64,000 nt of DNA from Sphingomonas lutea (GTDB lineage: Bacteria; Pseudomonadota; Alphaproteobacteria; Sphingomonadales; Sphingomonadaceae): contig NZ_CP060718.1 of assembly GCF_014396785.1 (NCBI RefSeq), positions 1,074,501-1,138,500 on the forward strand, given 5' to 3'. The notes beneath the pieces were generated by a model. The model was not told where the DNA came from, did no database searches, and worked only from the letters and a program-made list of their open reading frames with translations. This document shows positions 48,573 to 61,497 of the stretch, piece by piece; the stretch's first letter is position 1, and every line of letters starts with the position of its first letter. Both the position numbers and the translations under genes were made by a program.

Positions 48573-50108
48573 CTACAGGCATGCCTCCAAATATGGCTGG
48601 TCAAACCCGTACTGCTTGGCCTTCTCGAGCGTGTACGGGCGCAGGCCCATCGAGCGATATTCGCCGATGATCTTCCCGTCGGGCGTCTCGTCGAGATATT
48701 CGAACTTGAACAATTCCTGCGTGACGATGACGTCGCCTTCCATGCCGATCACTTCGGTGACGTTGGTGGTGCGGCGCGAGCCGTCGCGGAGGCGCTTGAC
48801 CTGGACGATGAGGTCGACCGAATCCGCGATCTGACGGCTGATCGCCTCCTTCGGGATCTTGATGTCCGACATCATCACCATGTTTTCCATACGCGCCAGG
48901 CATTCGCGCGGGCTGTTGGAGTGGAGCGTCGCCATCGAGCCGTCGTGGCCGGTGTTCATCGCGGCCAGGAGGTCGAAACACTCCTGACCACGAATTTCGC
49001 CGAGGATGATGCGGTCGGGGCGCATACGCAACGCGTTGATGACGAGGTCGCGGATCGAGATCGCGCCCTGGCCTTCGAGGTTGGCCGGCCGCGTTTCAAG
49101 CGGGAGCCAGTGCGGCTGCTGCAAGCGAAGTTCGGCGGCGTCTTCGATGGTGATCACGCGCTCGCCCGGGTCGATCATTTTCGACAAAGCGTTGAGCATG
49201 GTCGTCTTGCCCGAGCCGGTACCGCCCGAGATGATGACGTTCATCCGGCTGGCGCCCGCGATCTTGAGTATGGTCGCCATCTTGTCCGACATCGAGCCGA
49301 AGCCCTTCATCATGTCGAGCGTGATCGGCTTTTCCGAGAACTTACGAATCGAGATTGCGGTGCCGCGCAGGCTGAGCGGCGGCACGATGACGTTGACGCG
49401 GCTGCCGTCCTGCAAGCGCGCGTCGCAGAGCGGCGTGGTCTGGTCGATGCGGCGGCCGACCTTATTGACGATGCGCTGTGCGATCTGGAACAGATGCTCT
49501 TCGTCGCGGAACTGGATCTGGGCGAGCTCGAGCTTGCCCTTGCGCTCGACGAAGGTCTGGTCGGGGCCGTTGACCATGATGTCGCTGATCGCCGGATCGG
49601 ACAACAATTCCTCCAGCGGGCCGAGGCCAAGCAGCTCGTCCACCAGCACCTTTTCCAGCGCGAACTGCTCGCGGCGGTTGAGGTTGATCTTGAGCTCGGC
49701 AAGCACCTCGCTGATGATCGGCCGGAATTCCTCGGCCAGCTCATCCTTGCTCAGCGTCGCCGCCGCTTCCGGGTCGACGCGCTCGAGCAGGCGCGGGAGC
49801 ACCTGTTCCTTGATGCGGTGAACCGCGGCCTCGAAGCCTTCTTGCTTGCTGCTGGCGGCATCGCCGCTGGCGTTCTGGCGCGCAGTGAGGCGGTCCATCG
49901 CGCCCATTTGGGCGGGTGCGGCCTGGCCGCTTTCGGCGAGGTCGATCGATTCCGGCAGTTCCTCGATCGGCGGGAATTGGTCGCCGCCGCCAGGAAGTTC
50001 GGGTCCCGGGATCACGGGCGCCGACGGCCCGCCTTTCATCGGCTTAGCAACGCCGAAGCTCGGCCGTCCTCCGCCGCTGATCCCACCACGCTTGCCGAAT
50101 GCGCTCAT
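48573..50108 (-). CDS. cpaF: CpaF family type IV/Tad pilus ATPase
   Basis: 511 aa. Secretion ATPase driving assembly of Tad (Flp) pili. The N-terminal 110 residues are low-complexity (Gly/Pro-rich, QEGFEAAVHRIKEQVLPRLLERVDPEAA). The catalytic core has the CpaF pattern DIMVNGPDQTFVERKGKL, Walker A GGTGSGKTTM near residue 300, the Asp box ITIEDAAELRLQQPHWLPLETRP, and Walker B RIILGEIRGQECFDLL with ATLHSNSPRECLARMENMV. No other tad/cpa gene lies within the window, so this copy is separated from, or the end of, a pilus cluster. Confidence 0.94.
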   Translation of the reverse strand: MSAFGKRGGISGGGRPSFGVAKPMKGGPSAPVIPGPELPGGGDQFPPIEELPESIDLAESGQAAPAQMGAMDRLTARQNASGDAASSKQEGFEAAVHRIKEQVLPRLLERVDPEAAATLSKDELAEEFRPIISEVLAELKINLNRREQFALEKVLVDELLGLGPLEELLSDPAISDIMVNGPDQTFVERKGKLELAQIQFRDEEHLFQIAQRIVNKVGRRIDQTTPLCDARLQDGSRVNVIVPPLSLRGTAISIRKFSEKPITLDMMKGFGSMSDKMATILKIAGASRMNVIISGGTGSGKTTMLNALSKMIDPGERVITIEDAAELRLQQPHWLPLETRPANLEGQGAISIRDLVINALRMRPDRIILGEIRGQECFDLLAAMNTGHDGSMATLHSNSPRECLARMENMVMMSDIKIPKEAISRQIADSVDLIVQVKRLRDGSRRTTNVTEVIGMEGDVIVTQELFKFEYLDETPDGKIIGEYRSMGLRPYTLEKAKQYGFDQPYLEACL

Positions 50109-50215
50109 GCCATCCCTACCATCGGTTTTTTCGCGGAAACGTGGGTGGTGAATAAGAGAGAAACTTTTAGAAAAGACTAACTCCGTTTAGTCGAGGTGTG
50201 CGGGAGGGCTGCACG

Positions 50216-50644
50216 ATGTGGCTGATCGCGTTGGCGGCACTGGCCGCAAGCGAACCAGGGAACGCGATGCCAAGCTGGCTGGCTGGTGGCTGGACGACCG
50301 AGTCCGCGGACGGAAGCTGGGTCGAGGAATGGTGGACCCCGCCCAAGGCCGGCCTGATGATCGGCGCAGGCCGGAGCGGCAAGGCCGGCAAGCTGGACTG
50401 GTGGGAGCATACGCGGATCGAGCTGGCCGATGGCAAGCTTCGGTTCTGCGCGCTCCCGAAGGGCCAGGCCGGCGCGTGCTTTCCAGCGACCAGGGTCGCG
50501 GCGTCGGAAATCGTGTTCGAAAACCCGGCGCACGATTTTCCAAATCGCATCGCTTATCGGCGCGAGGGCAAGGCGTTGTTCGCCGAAGTGAGCGGAAAAG
50601 ACGGCGCCAACGTCCAGCGCTGGCGCTTCCGGTTGGTCGATTAG
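50216..50644 (+). CDS. DUF6265 family protein, exported
   Basis: 142 aa. Short signal-like start ([17 protein letters not shown]), then [49 protein letters not shown], the marker of DUF6265, and [39 protein letters not shown] small lipocalin-like beta-barrel fold is expected. A GGGAGG Shine-Dalgarno lies 7-8 nt before ATG 50216. Its stop codon (50642-50644) overlaps the end of the convergent atpC gene by 4 bases. Confidence 0.88.
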   Translation: MWLIALAALAASEPGNAMPSWLAGGWTTESADGSWVEEWWTPPKAGLMIGAGRSGKAGKLDWWEHTRIELADGKLRFCALPKGQAGACFPATRVAASEIVFENPAHDFPNRIAYRREGKALFAEVSGKDGANVQRWRFRLVD

Positions 50645-50907
50645 GCGGTTTCGCCCGCGCTTTCGGCAAGAACCGTAAGGCCGCGCTCGCTGACCTCGGC
50701 GAAGCCACCGGTGACGGCGATCGTTTCGGGCTGCCCCGTGGCGCTGCGGTAAACCGCGATGTCGCCATTGCGCAGCGTCGTCATGTAGGGCGCGTGGCCG
50801 GCCATGATGCCCGACTGGCCCTCAGTCCCCGGGACGACCACCATGTGGACGTCGTCCGACATCACCAGCCGGTCGGGGGTGACGAGTTCGAAGTGCAGGT
50901 CGGCCAT
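50641..50907 (-). CDS. atpC: ATP synthase F1 subunit epsilon
   Basis: 88 aa. The beta-sandwich domain is complete ([49 protein letters not shown]...[17 protein letters not shown]). The C-terminal helical inhibitory domain of E. coli epsilon (about 45 more residues) is absent, which is normal for many alphaproteobacteria. The start overlaps the stop of the small Cys-rich gene at 50907-51092 (ATGA). Last gene of the F1 operon. Confidence 0.95.
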   Translation of the reverse strand: MADLHFELVTPDRLVMSDDVHMVVVPGTEGQSGIMAGHAPYMTTLRNGDIAVYRSATGQPETIAVTGGFAEVSERGLTVLAESAGETA

Positions 50908-51092
50908 CAGTCCTTGCTTTCAATCGCACGGTCGAAGGCGCCTGTGGCGGCTTCGAACTTGTCGCGGCATCCGGGATTGCAGAAGCCGACCACCTTGCCG
51001 CGATAGGTCGTCAGGCTGTCGGCGCCGACCGGCTTGCCCGACCAGGGACAGACGTCGTTGACGCAGTCCGCAAGGTCAGGCGTGCCGGCCAT
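50907..51092 (-). CDS. Small Cys-rich YHS/TRASH-like protein inside the atp operon
   Basis: 61 aa. Four cysteines are spaced C10-x4-C15...C38-x3-C42 with the flanking pattern CPWSGKPV...[28 protein letters not shown]. This resembles YHS and TRASH metal-binding modules (CPV-G...Y-GK-YFC--C---F---P). It lies between atpD (4 bases upstream on the strand) and atpC (start overlapping its stop), so it is expressed with the F1 subunits. Function unknown; metal binding or a link to ATP synthase assembly could be considered. Confidence 0.85.
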   Translation of the reverse strand: MAGTPDLADCVNDVCPWSGKPVGADSLTTYRGKVVGFCNPGCRDKFEAATGAFDRAIESKD

Positions 51093-51096
51093 GCCC

Positions 51097-52647
<1,551 letters not shown>

Positions 52648-53532
52648 TTAGAGCGCTTCGGCGCCTGAAATGATTTCGATCAGCTCGGTCGTGATGACCG
52701 CTTGGCGCTGCCGGTTGTACTGGATCGACAGCTTGTTGATCATGTCGCCGGCGTTGCGCGTGGCATTGTCCATCGCGGTCATTTGCGAGCCGTAGAAGCC
52801 CGCCTGATTCTCGAGCAGAGCGCGATAGATCTGGATTGCGATGTTGCGCGGCAGCAGGTCGGCGAGGATTTCCTCCTCGTCGGGCTCATATTCGATCGCC
52901 GCGAGGGAGGCATTGCCCTTGTTCTCATTGGCGGCGGCCGGCTTCACGGGGATGATCTGGTCGACCACCGGTTCCTGCACCAGCGTCGAGCGGAAGTTCG
53001 CGTAGGCGAGGTGGACCACGTCGATGCCGTCCGTCTGATAGCGGTCGATGACATCCTTCGCGATCTTCTGCGCGTCGGCGTAGGTCGGCGCCTTCATCTC
53101 GCTCGTATCGTACTGCGCGATGATTCCCTTGGGGTAGAAGCGCTGCAGCACCGGGCGGCCCTTGCGGCCGACGATGTAGAAGAACACCGTCTTGCCGGAA
53201 GCGGTCAGCTCGTCAGCCGCCTTGCGCGCGGCGCGCACCACGTTGGTGTTGAACGCACCTGCAAGACCACGGTCACTGGTCGCGACGATGATTAGATGCG
53301 TGTCGTCCTTGCCCGTGCCGGTGAGCAGCTTGGGGCTTTGCGGCCCCGGCGTGACGTTCGAGGCCAGCGAGGCGATGACGCCGCTCATCCGCGACGAATA
53401 GGGACGGCCGGATTCGGCATTCTGCTGCGCACGGCGCAGCTTCGCCGCGGCGACCATCTTCATCGCCTTGGTGATCTTCTGCGTCGACTTCACCGAGCCG
53501 ATGCGAAGTTTGAGGGCCTTGAGTGAGGCCAT
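52648..53532 (-). CDS. atpG: ATP synthase F1 subunit gamma
   Basis: 294 aa. Central rotor shaft. N-terminal helix MASLKALKLRIGSVKSTQKITKAMKMVAAAKLRRAQ, DRGLAGAFNTNVVR, and the C-terminal partner helix MTAMDNATRNAGDMINKLSIQYNRQRQAVITTELIEIISGAEAL are all canonical. A small Glu-rich insert (NENKGNASLAAIEYEPDEEE) occurs around residue 200. Follows atpA with a 1-base gap. Confidence 0.98.
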   Translation of the reverse strand: MASLKALKLRIGSVKSTQKITKAMKMVAAAKLRRAQQNAESGRPYSSRMSGVIASLASNVTPGPQSPKLLTGTGKDDTHLIIVATSDRGLAGAFNTNVVRAARKAADELTASGKTVFFYIVGRKGRPVLQRFYPKGIIAQYDTSEMKAPTYADAQKIAKDVIDRYQTDGIDVVHLAYANFRSTLVQEPVVDQIIPVKPAAANENKGNASLAAIEYEPDEEEILADLLPRNIAIQIYRALLENQAGFYGSQMTAMDNATRNAGDMINKLSIQYNRQRQAVITTELIEIISGAEAL

Positions 53533-53533
53533 C

Positions 53534-55661
<2,128 letters not shown>

Positions 55662-55797
55662 GCGCGAAAAGCTCCAGAACTGGAATTGCCCCGATGCGAA
55701 AAACGGGGCGTGAAACGGCTGACGCCGCACGCCCCCCATCGGTTGGCGCGGCCCCTAGCAAGGGGTCGCGCGCGATGCAAGGCGGTGGTCGCCCGGA

Positions 55798-56262
55798 TCA
55801 GATTTCGCGTGTGAAAAATCGCGTGAACGGGGTGTCGGCGTAGCCGCCGAACGGCCCGCAGGGAACGAAGCCTTCTTGCGCGTAGAGGCGCAGCGCGGCG
55901 GCGAAGGGCGCGGTGCTGCCCGTTTCCAGGCTGAGCCGGCGATATCCACGGCGTCGCGCTTCGCCGATGATATGGTGCAGCAGCGCCCGCCCAACGCCGC
56001 GGCCGAGCGCGTCGGGCGCCGTCCGCATCGATTTCACTTCGCCATGGTCAGGCGACAATTGCTTGAGCGCCCCGACGCCGAGAAGCCGGCCATCCTCGCG
56101 CGCGGACCATAAGGTCACTTCGGCATCGCGCAGGCCGTCAATGGGAAGGACGTGACACGCATCCGGCGGCGAATTCGACCGCATCTGCGCGAAATGCGAG
56201 TCGAGCAGCGCTTGGACGTCGGGACTGTCGAGATCGTCCTGATGGAAGGAGAAGCCGGACAT
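55798..56262 (-). CDS. GNAT family N-acetyltransferase
   Basis: 154 aa. Acetyl-CoA binding motif A is GEVKSMRTAPDALGRGVGRALLHHIIGEARRRGYRRLSLET (Q/RxxGxG/A as ALGRGVGRA); the end, RLYAQEGFVPCGPFGGYADTPFTRFFTREI, resembles YsnE/PhnO-like GNAT proteins. The substrate is unknown; small amines or amino acids are usual. Single gene, divergent from ada. Confidence 0.92.
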   Translation of the reverse strand: MSGFSFHQDDLDSPDVQALLDSHFAQMRSNSPPDACHVLPIDGLRDAEVTLWSAREDGRLLGVGALKQLSPDHGEVKSMRTAPDALGRGVGRALLHHIIGEARRRGYRRLSLETGSTAPFAAALRLYAQEGFVPCGPFGGYADTPFTRFFTREI

Positions 56263-56330
56263 TTTTCTCTTTTGACCGCAAGCTTGTGGAAGCGGGGCCT
56301 AAACCCGGCGATTATGGTAGGTCCATATTG

Positions 56331-57401
56331 ATGCGAAATCTTGACCTGGCGATCGACCCAGACACGGCGTGGACGGCCTTCATGGACCGCGACCGTCGAT
56401 GGGACGGCCGCGTCATCGGCGCCGTGAAGACCACCGGCATCTATTGCAAGCCAAGCTGCCCCGCGCGCCGTCCGAGGCGCGAGAATGTCGAATTCTTCGG
56501 CTCGGCGGCGGAGGCCAGGAGCGCGGGCTATCGCGCCTGCTTGCGTTGCAAGCCCGACGAGGTCGGGCGCGACCGCGATGCGGTGGCGAAGGCGGTGAAG
56601 CTGATCGAACAGGCCGAGGAGGCGCCGGCGCTCGCCGATCTCGCCGCCGCCGTCGATTACGCGCCGCATCATTTCCAGCGGTTGTTCAAGCGCGACCTAG
56701 GCGTATCGCCGGCAGAATATGCGCGCGCCTTGCGCAACCGCCGCGCCGAGGCCGCGCTCAAGGGCAACGGACGGATCACCGATGCCGTGTACGACGCCGG
56801 CTACCAGAGCCCGAGCGGCTTTTATTCGGATGCGAAGGAACGGCTGGGCATGAAACCCTCGGCGTGGCGCGATGGTGGGCGCGGCGAAACGATCCGCTGG
56901 ACTCAGTTCGACAGCCCGATCGGCCCGATGATGCTGGCCGCGACGCCGCGCGGCATCTGCCGGCTGACGTTCGACGAGGACGAGGCCGCGCTGCGCCGCC
57001 TATTCCCCAACGCCACGCTCACCAAGGACGATGGCGGGCTCCGCGAGCTGGTCGAAGGCGCGCTCGCGGCCATCGCGCAGCCGGCCAGCGCGCGCGAACT
57101 GCCGATCGACGTCGCCGGCACGGCGTTCCAGGAGGCCGTATGGCGCGAATTGCGCAAGATCCCGCTTGGTGAAACGCGCAGCTATGCGCAGATCGCCGCC
57201 GCGATCGGCCAGCCCAAGGCGGTGCGCGCGGTCGGGACGGCGAACGGCGACAATCATGTCGCGGTCCTCATTCCCTGCCATCGCGTGATCCGCAGCGACG
57301 GGTCGCTTGGCGGTTACGCCGGCGGGCTCGACCGCAAGCGGCACCTGCTCGCGGCCGAAGGGTGCGGCGAACGCGCGCCACAGCTGCCGCTGGTCGAATA
57401 G
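56331..57401 (+). CDS. ada: Ada: O6-methylguanine-DNA methyltransferase / transcriptional regulator
   Basis: 356 aa, full Ada layout. N-terminal Ada zinc domain with TTGIYCKPSCPARRPRRENVEFF and ACLRCKPDE (Cys methyl acceptor and zinc ligands), AraC-type DNA-binding domain (about 85-180: HHFQRLFKRDLGVSPAEYARALRNRRAE), and C-terminal methyltransferase with PCHRVIRSDGSLGGYAGG (active-site Cys). It repairs alkylated DNA irreversibly and, when methylated, activates the adaptive response. ATG 56331 is in the register of relatives; a weak Shine-Dalgarno (TAGGTCC) precedes it. Confidence 0.96.
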   Translation: MRNLDLAIDPDTAWTAFMDRDRRWDGRVIGAVKTTGIYCKPSCPARRPRRENVEFFGSAAEARSAGYRACLRCKPDEVGRDRDAVAKAVKLIEQAEEAPALADLAAAVDYAPHHFQRLFKRDLGVSPAEYARALRNRRAEAALKGNGRITDAVYDAGYQSPSGFYSDAKERLGMKPSAWRDGGRGETIRWTQFDSPIGPMMLAATPRGICRLTFDEDEAALRRLFPNATLTKDDGGLRELVEGALAAIAQPASARELPIDVAGTAFQEAVWRELRKIPLGETRSYAQIAAAIGQPKAVRAVGTANGDNHVAVLIPCHRVIRSDGSLGGYAGGLDRKRHLLAAEGCGERAPQLPLVE

Positions 57402-57454
57402 CATCTTGCCGCGTGCCATCCGATCGGCTGAAAACGCCGCTTCGGGGGGACGGC

Positions 57455-58384
57455 ATGCACGACGACAGCGACGAGGACGACTTTCGGCCGAACTGGCACA
57501 AGATCGCCGATTTTCCACTTGTCACGCTGCTGATCGCCACGACCTTGTTCGCGCTTGCGCTGGGCGGCGGCATCCTCGCCGGGCGCGCCTTGCCGCCGAT
57601 GGACCCCTTGCTGTCGCTGGTCATCCAGTCGCTGGTGACGATCACGCTGGCAATGATCGTCTACAAGGTCGTCATCGCGCACATCGGCTTCATCCATAAG
57701 GACGAACTGCGGTTCGATGGCGCGTTGCGCGAGACGGGGATCGGGCTGGCTTTCGGCGCGGGCTTGTTCACGCTGATCGTCGCGCTGGCTGCGCTTCTCG
57801 ACGTCTACAACATCATCGGCATGGGCTCGGCGCGCCAGCTGCCCAACATCCTGCTGGCGACGACGATCGTCCCCGCGGTGATGGAGGAGATGTTCTTCCG
57901 CGGCATCCTGTTCCGCTGGGTCGAGGAATTTACTGGAAGCTGGGCGGCGCTGGTGCTGACCTCGGCGCTGTTCGGGCTGGCGCACATCGGCAACGACAAT
58001 GCGACCTGGTTCTCGTCCTTCGCCATCGCGGTCGAAGCGGGGGTCCTGCTGGGCGGTGCCTACATGCTGACGCGCAGCCTGTGGATGCCGATCGGCCTCC
58101 ACGCGGCGTGGAATTTTACGCAAGGCTTCATCTTCGACGTGCCCGTGTCCGGCATCGATTCGCAGGGCATCGTCGAAGCCCGCCTGTCGGGTCCAGAACT
58201 GCTGTCGGGCGGGCAGTTTGGGCTCGAAGCGTCGATCCTCGCCTTGCTTGTCGCGACCGCGGCGGGTGTTTGGCTGATCCGGCGCGCGATGCTGGAAGAT
58301 CGGCTAGTCGAACCGTGGTGGGTGCGGCGGCGGCGGTCACAGGAAGCTGTACGGATCGACGTCGACGCTGACGCGGGTCTTTGA
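57455..58384 (+). CDS. CPBP family intramembrane glutamic endopeptidase
   Basis: 309 aa with 7-8 TM helices. CPBP (Abi/Rce1-like) motifs are in order: EEMFFRGILFRW (Glu-Glu and Arg), FGLAHIGND (His), and a third HAAWNFTQG (His/Asn). Such proteases cleave prenylated or membrane-bound substrates; the target is unknown. GGGGGGAC lies about 7 nt before the ATG. The acidic N-terminus (MHDDSDEDDFRPN) is cytoplasmic. Its 3' end overlaps the end of convergent priA by 48 bases. Confidence 0.92.
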   Translation: MHDDSDEDDFRPNWHKIADFPLVTLLIATTLFALALGGGILAGRALPPMDPLLSLVIQSLVTITLAMIVYKVVIAHIGFIHKDELRFDGALRETGIGLAFGAGLFTLIVALAALLDVYNIIGMGSARQLPNILLATTIVPAVMEEMFFRGILFRWVEEFTGSWAALVLTSALFGLAHIGNDNATWFSSFAIAVEAGVLLGGAYMLTRSLWMPIGLHAAWNFTQGFIFDVPVSGIDSQGIVEARLSGPELLSGGQFGLEASILALLVATAAGVWLIRRAMLEDRLVEPWWVRRRRSQEAVRIDVDADAGL

Positions 58385-60601
58385 CCCCCATTCGACGCCC
58401 GCCAGCCAGTCGCGGATGACGTCCTGCACGTCGAGGCTCCGCCGCGCATGGACGAGAATCCGTTGGCGATGGCGGCCGCGCAGCATGGCGAGCGGGGCGG
58501 GCGCGGGGCCGAATACCACCATCCCGTCCACCTCCGGGGCGGCATGGCCGATGCGGCGGGCGACCGCCTCGGCCTCGCTCGCATCCTCCGCCGAGACGAC
58601 GATCGCCGCGAGGCGGCCGAAGGGCGGCATTGCCGCATCTTTCCGCGCTTCGGTCTCGGCGGCGTAAAAGCCGGGCGCGTCGCCCGACACCAGCGCGGCG
58701 ATCACCGGCGCCTCCGGATCGTGCGACTGGATGAGAACGCGCCCCGGCTTGTCGCCGCGCCCGGCCCGGCCCGCGACTTGCTGGATCTGCTGGAAGCTGC
58801 GCTCGGCCGCGCGCAGGTCGCCGCCCGCGAGGCCAAGGTCGGCATCGACCACGCCGACCAGGGTCAGATTGGGGAAGTGATAGCCCTTGGTCACCAATTG
58901 CGTGCCGATGACGATGTCGATCTCACCCCCGTCCATCGCCGCGACGAATTCGGCGGCGCGCTGTGGCGACCAGATGGTGTCCGAGGTGACGATCGCGGTG
59001 CGCGCCTCGGGTAGCAATTCGGCCACCTCGTCGGCGATGCGCTCGACGCCAGGCCCGCAGGCGACCAGACTGTCCTCTTCGCCGCACTCGGGACACGCCT
59101 GGGGCGGCGGCATGACATGGCCGCAATGGTGGCAGGCAAGGCGCCGGGTCAGCCGGTGCTCGACCATCCACGCGGTGCAATTGGGGCATTGAAAGCGGTG
59201 GCCGCAGTGGCGGCACAAGGTCAGCGGGGCAAAGCCGCGGCGGTTGAGGAACAGCAGGCTCTGCTCGCCCGCGGCGAGATTGGCCTCGAGCTCGCCGACT
59301 AGCTCCGGCGCAAGCCAGCGGCCGCGCGGCGGCGGGTCCTGCGTCAGGTCGAGGGCGCGGATGCTGGGCAGCTGCGCGCCGGCGAAGCGCTGCGCCAGCG
59401 TAACTTCGCGGTAGCGGCCGATTTCGACCATGTGGCGGCTCTCGATCGCCGGAGTCGCCGACGACAGGATCACCAGAATGTCCTCGAACTTGCCGCGCAT
59501 CACAGCCGTGTCGCGGGCGTGATATTGGACGCCGTCTTCCTGCTTGAAGGTCGGCTCGTGCGCTTCGTCGACGACGATCAGGCCGAGGTTCCGGTAGGGC
59601 AGGAACAAGGCCGAGCGCGCGCCGACGGTGACCTTTGCCTCGCCGCTGGCGATGCCGCGCCAGTTGCGCCGCCGCTCCGACGACCGCAGCCCCGAATGCC
59701 ACGCGACCGGGGCACAGCCAAAGCGCGCTTCGAAGCGCTTGAGGAACGGCTCGGTCAGCGCGATTTCGGGGAGCAGCACCAGCGCCTGCCGCCCTTGGCG
59801 CAGGCATTCCGCAATCGCTTCGAAATAGACCTCGGTCTTGCCGGATCCGGTGACGCCGTCGAGCAAGACGGGGTCGAAACCTTGGCCGATGGCTGCGGAA
59901 AGGCTCTGCGCGGCGGCGGCCTGCTCGTCGTTGAGGTCGGGCGCGGCGTAATCGGGGTTCGGGCAGGCGAGCAGCCGGTCGGCATCGACCGCCACAGGTT
60001 CGAGCGCACCGGCGTTGACCAGCCCGCGCAGAACGGCATCGCTGACCTGCGCGATGTCGGCGAGTTCGCGGATCGTGCCCTGGCGGCCGTCAAGCGTAGC
60101 GAGTGCTCGTTCACGCTGCGGGGTCAGGCGATCCGGGATTTGGCCGGTCGGCCGATATTCCGTGAGCTGGCGCGGGCCGTCGAGCGCGGCGGACGAGGGC
60201 AGCACCATCCGCAGTACCGCCGCAAGCGGCGCGAGATAATAATCCGCGGTCCATTCGCACAGCCGCCGCAGCGGCGCGGCGATCGGCCGGACGTCGAGCA
60301 TGCCGGCCAGAGGACGGAGGCGATTATCCCCGACCTCCTCGCTGGGCAGCCGATCCGCTTCCCATACGACGCCGAGCATTTGACGCGGGCCGAGCGGGGC
60401 AACGACCACCGACCCCGGCTCGACATTCATGCCATCAGGTACGCGGTAATCGAGCGGCCCAAGCGCGGCGTTCAAGGTGACGATGCGGGCGCGGGGAGGC
60501 TCACAGGCCCTCCCCCTCGATGGGGGAGGGTTGGGCGGGGGTGCGGTTCGAGACAGCCGCGGCCTGTCCGGAGACGTCACCCCACCCCAACCCCTCCCCA
60601 T
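58337..60601 (-). CDS. priA: Primosomal protein N' (PriA helicase)
   Basis: About 720-754 aa. Restarts stalled replication forks. 3'-DNA-binding domain (ARIVTLNAALGPLDYRVPDGM...LGPRQMLGVVWE), helicase motif I GVTGSGKTEVY, DEAH box, motif III SSATPAIES, zinc-binding cysteines (CRHCGHRFQCPNCTAW; CHHCGHVMPPPQACPECGEED), and C-terminal GRAGRGDKPGRVLIQS. The first about 35 codons (60601 to about 60500) come from a palindromic repeat (Arg/Pro-rich, MGRGWGGV...PPPSRGRACE) and do not look like PriA; no other ATG or GTG is in frame before ARIVTL, so the true start is uncertain. Confidence 0.93.
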   Translation of the reverse strand: MGRGWGGVTSPDRPRLSRTAPPPNPPPSRGRACEPPRARIVTLNAALGPLDYRVPDGMNVEPGSVVVAPLGPRQMLGVVWEADRLPSEEVGDNRLRPLAGMLDVRPIAAPLRRLCEWTADYYLAPLAAVLRMVLPSSAALDGPRQLTEYRPTGQIPDRLTPQRERALATLDGRQGTIRELADIAQVSDAVLRGLVNAGALEPVAVDADRLLACPNPDYAAPDLNDEQAAAAQSLSAAIGQGFDPVLLDGVTGSGKTEVYFEAIAECLRQGRQALVLLPEIALTEPFLKRFEARFGCAPVAWHSGLRSSERRRNWRGIASGEAKVTVGARSALFLPYRNLGLIVVDEAHEPTFKQEDGVQYHARDTAVMRGKFEDILVILSSATPAIESRHMVEIGRYREVTLAQRFAGAQLPSIRALDLTQDPPPRGRWLAPELVGELEANLAAGEQSLLFLNRRGFAPLTLCRHCGHRFQCPNCTAWMVEHRLTRRLACHHCGHVMPPPQACPECGEEDSLVACGPGVERIADEVAELLPEARTAIVTSDTIWSPQRAAEFVAAMDGGEIDIVIGTQLVTKGYHFPNLTLVGVVDADLGLAGGDLRAAERSFQQIQQVAGRAGRGDKPGRVLIQSHDPEAPVIAALVSGDAPGFYAAETEARKDAAMPPFGRLAAIVVSAEDASEAEAVARRIGHAAPEVDGMVVFGPAPAPLAMLRGRHRQRILVHARRSLDVQDVIRDWLAGVEWGSKTRVSVDVDPYSFL

Positions 60602-60613
60602 CGAGGGGAGGGG
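60508..60613. repeat. Two-hairpin palindromic repeat at the priA start
   Basis: Two hairpins in inverted order: arms 60508-60516/60522-60530 (CCCTCCCCC-TCGAT-GGGGGAGGG) and 60591-60599/60605-60613 (CCCCTCCCC-ATCGA-GGGGAGGGG), with GGTTGGG/CCCAACC flanks also paired. A third repeat family in the window, common as AACCCCTCCCC-type elements in sphingomonads. It lies 6 bases from the purC stop and covers the apparent N-terminal codons of priA. Confidence 0.75.
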
Positions 60614-60619
60614 CCAGAA

Positions 60620-61399
60620 TCACTTCCCCCGCTTCTTGCGGTGGCTGTCGAGGTCCAGCACCGCAAATTCTTCGTCGGGCTGGAGCAGGCCGAGGCGGCG
60701 GGCAACTTCCTGATAGGCTTCCTCGACATCGCCGAGGTCCTGGCGGAAGCGGTCCTTGTCGAGCTTGTGGTTGGTCTTCGTGTCCCACAGGCGGCAGCCA
60801 TCGGGGCTGATTTCGTCGGCAAGGATGACGCGGGCGTAATCGCCGTCCCACACGCGCCCGAACTCCAGCTTGAAGTCGACCAGGCGGATGCCGATGGCCG
60901 CGAACATGCCGCACAGGAAGTCGTTCACGCGGATCGCCATGTCGGCGATGTCGTTCATCTCGTCCTGGCTGGCCCAGCCGAAACAGGCGATATGTTCGTC
61001 CGCGATCATCGGGTCGTTAAGCGCATCGTCCTTGTAATAATATTCGATGATCGTGCGCGGCAGCTGGGTGCCTTCCTCGATCCCGAGGCGCTTGGACAGC
61101 GAGCCGGCCGCGACGTTGCGGATCACGACCTCGATCGGGATGATCTCGACCTGGCGGATAAGCTGCTCGCGCATGTTGAGGCGGCGAATGAAGTGCGTCG
61201 GCACGCCGATCGTCGCCAGCGCCGTGAAGATATGTTCGGAGATGCGGTTGTTGAGGACGCCCTTGCCGGCGATGGTCCCGCGCTTCTGCGCGTTGAACGC
61301 CGTCGCATCGTCCTTGAAATATTGCACCAGGGTGCCCGGCTCGGGACCTTCGTAAAGGATTTTGGCCTTGCCTTCATAGATTTGGCGGCGGCGGGACAT
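60620..61399 (-). CDS. purC: Phosphoribosylaminoimidazole-succinocarboxamide synthase
   Basis: 259 aa. Ligates aspartate to CAIR with ATP in purine synthesis. [32 protein letters not shown], the substrate and ATP-binding segment [55 protein letters not shown] are SAICAR synthase signatures. The tail is basic ([11 protein letters not shown]). It is upstream of priA on the same strand with the repeat between; other pur genes are absent here. Confidence 0.97.
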   Translation of the reverse strand: MSRRRQIYEGKAKILYEGPEPGTLVQYFKDDATAFNAQKRGTIAGKGVLNNRISEHIFTALATIGVPTHFIRRLNMREQLIRQVEIIPIEVVIRNVAAGSLSKRLGIEEGTQLPRTIIEYYYKDDALNDPMIADEHIACFGWASQDEMNDIADMAIRVNDFLCGMFAAIGIRLVDFKLEFGRVWDGDYARVILADEISPDGCRLWDTKTNHKLDKDRFRQDLGDVEEAYQEVARRLGLLQPDEEFAVLDLDSHRKKRGK

Positions 61400-61497
61400 C
61401 TGGGTCGCTTCACTCCAATGGCGGGGAAGCGGCGGCTATAAGCGAGGAGCGCGGTGCGTGCTAGCCCGCGCTCCTCCTCATCTCGGCGATCCGCGGA

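Noticed and set aside
59432..61441. 669-aa plus-strand frame over priA/purC
   Set aside because: Antisense to two well-supported genes and crosses the repeat; no recognisable domain.
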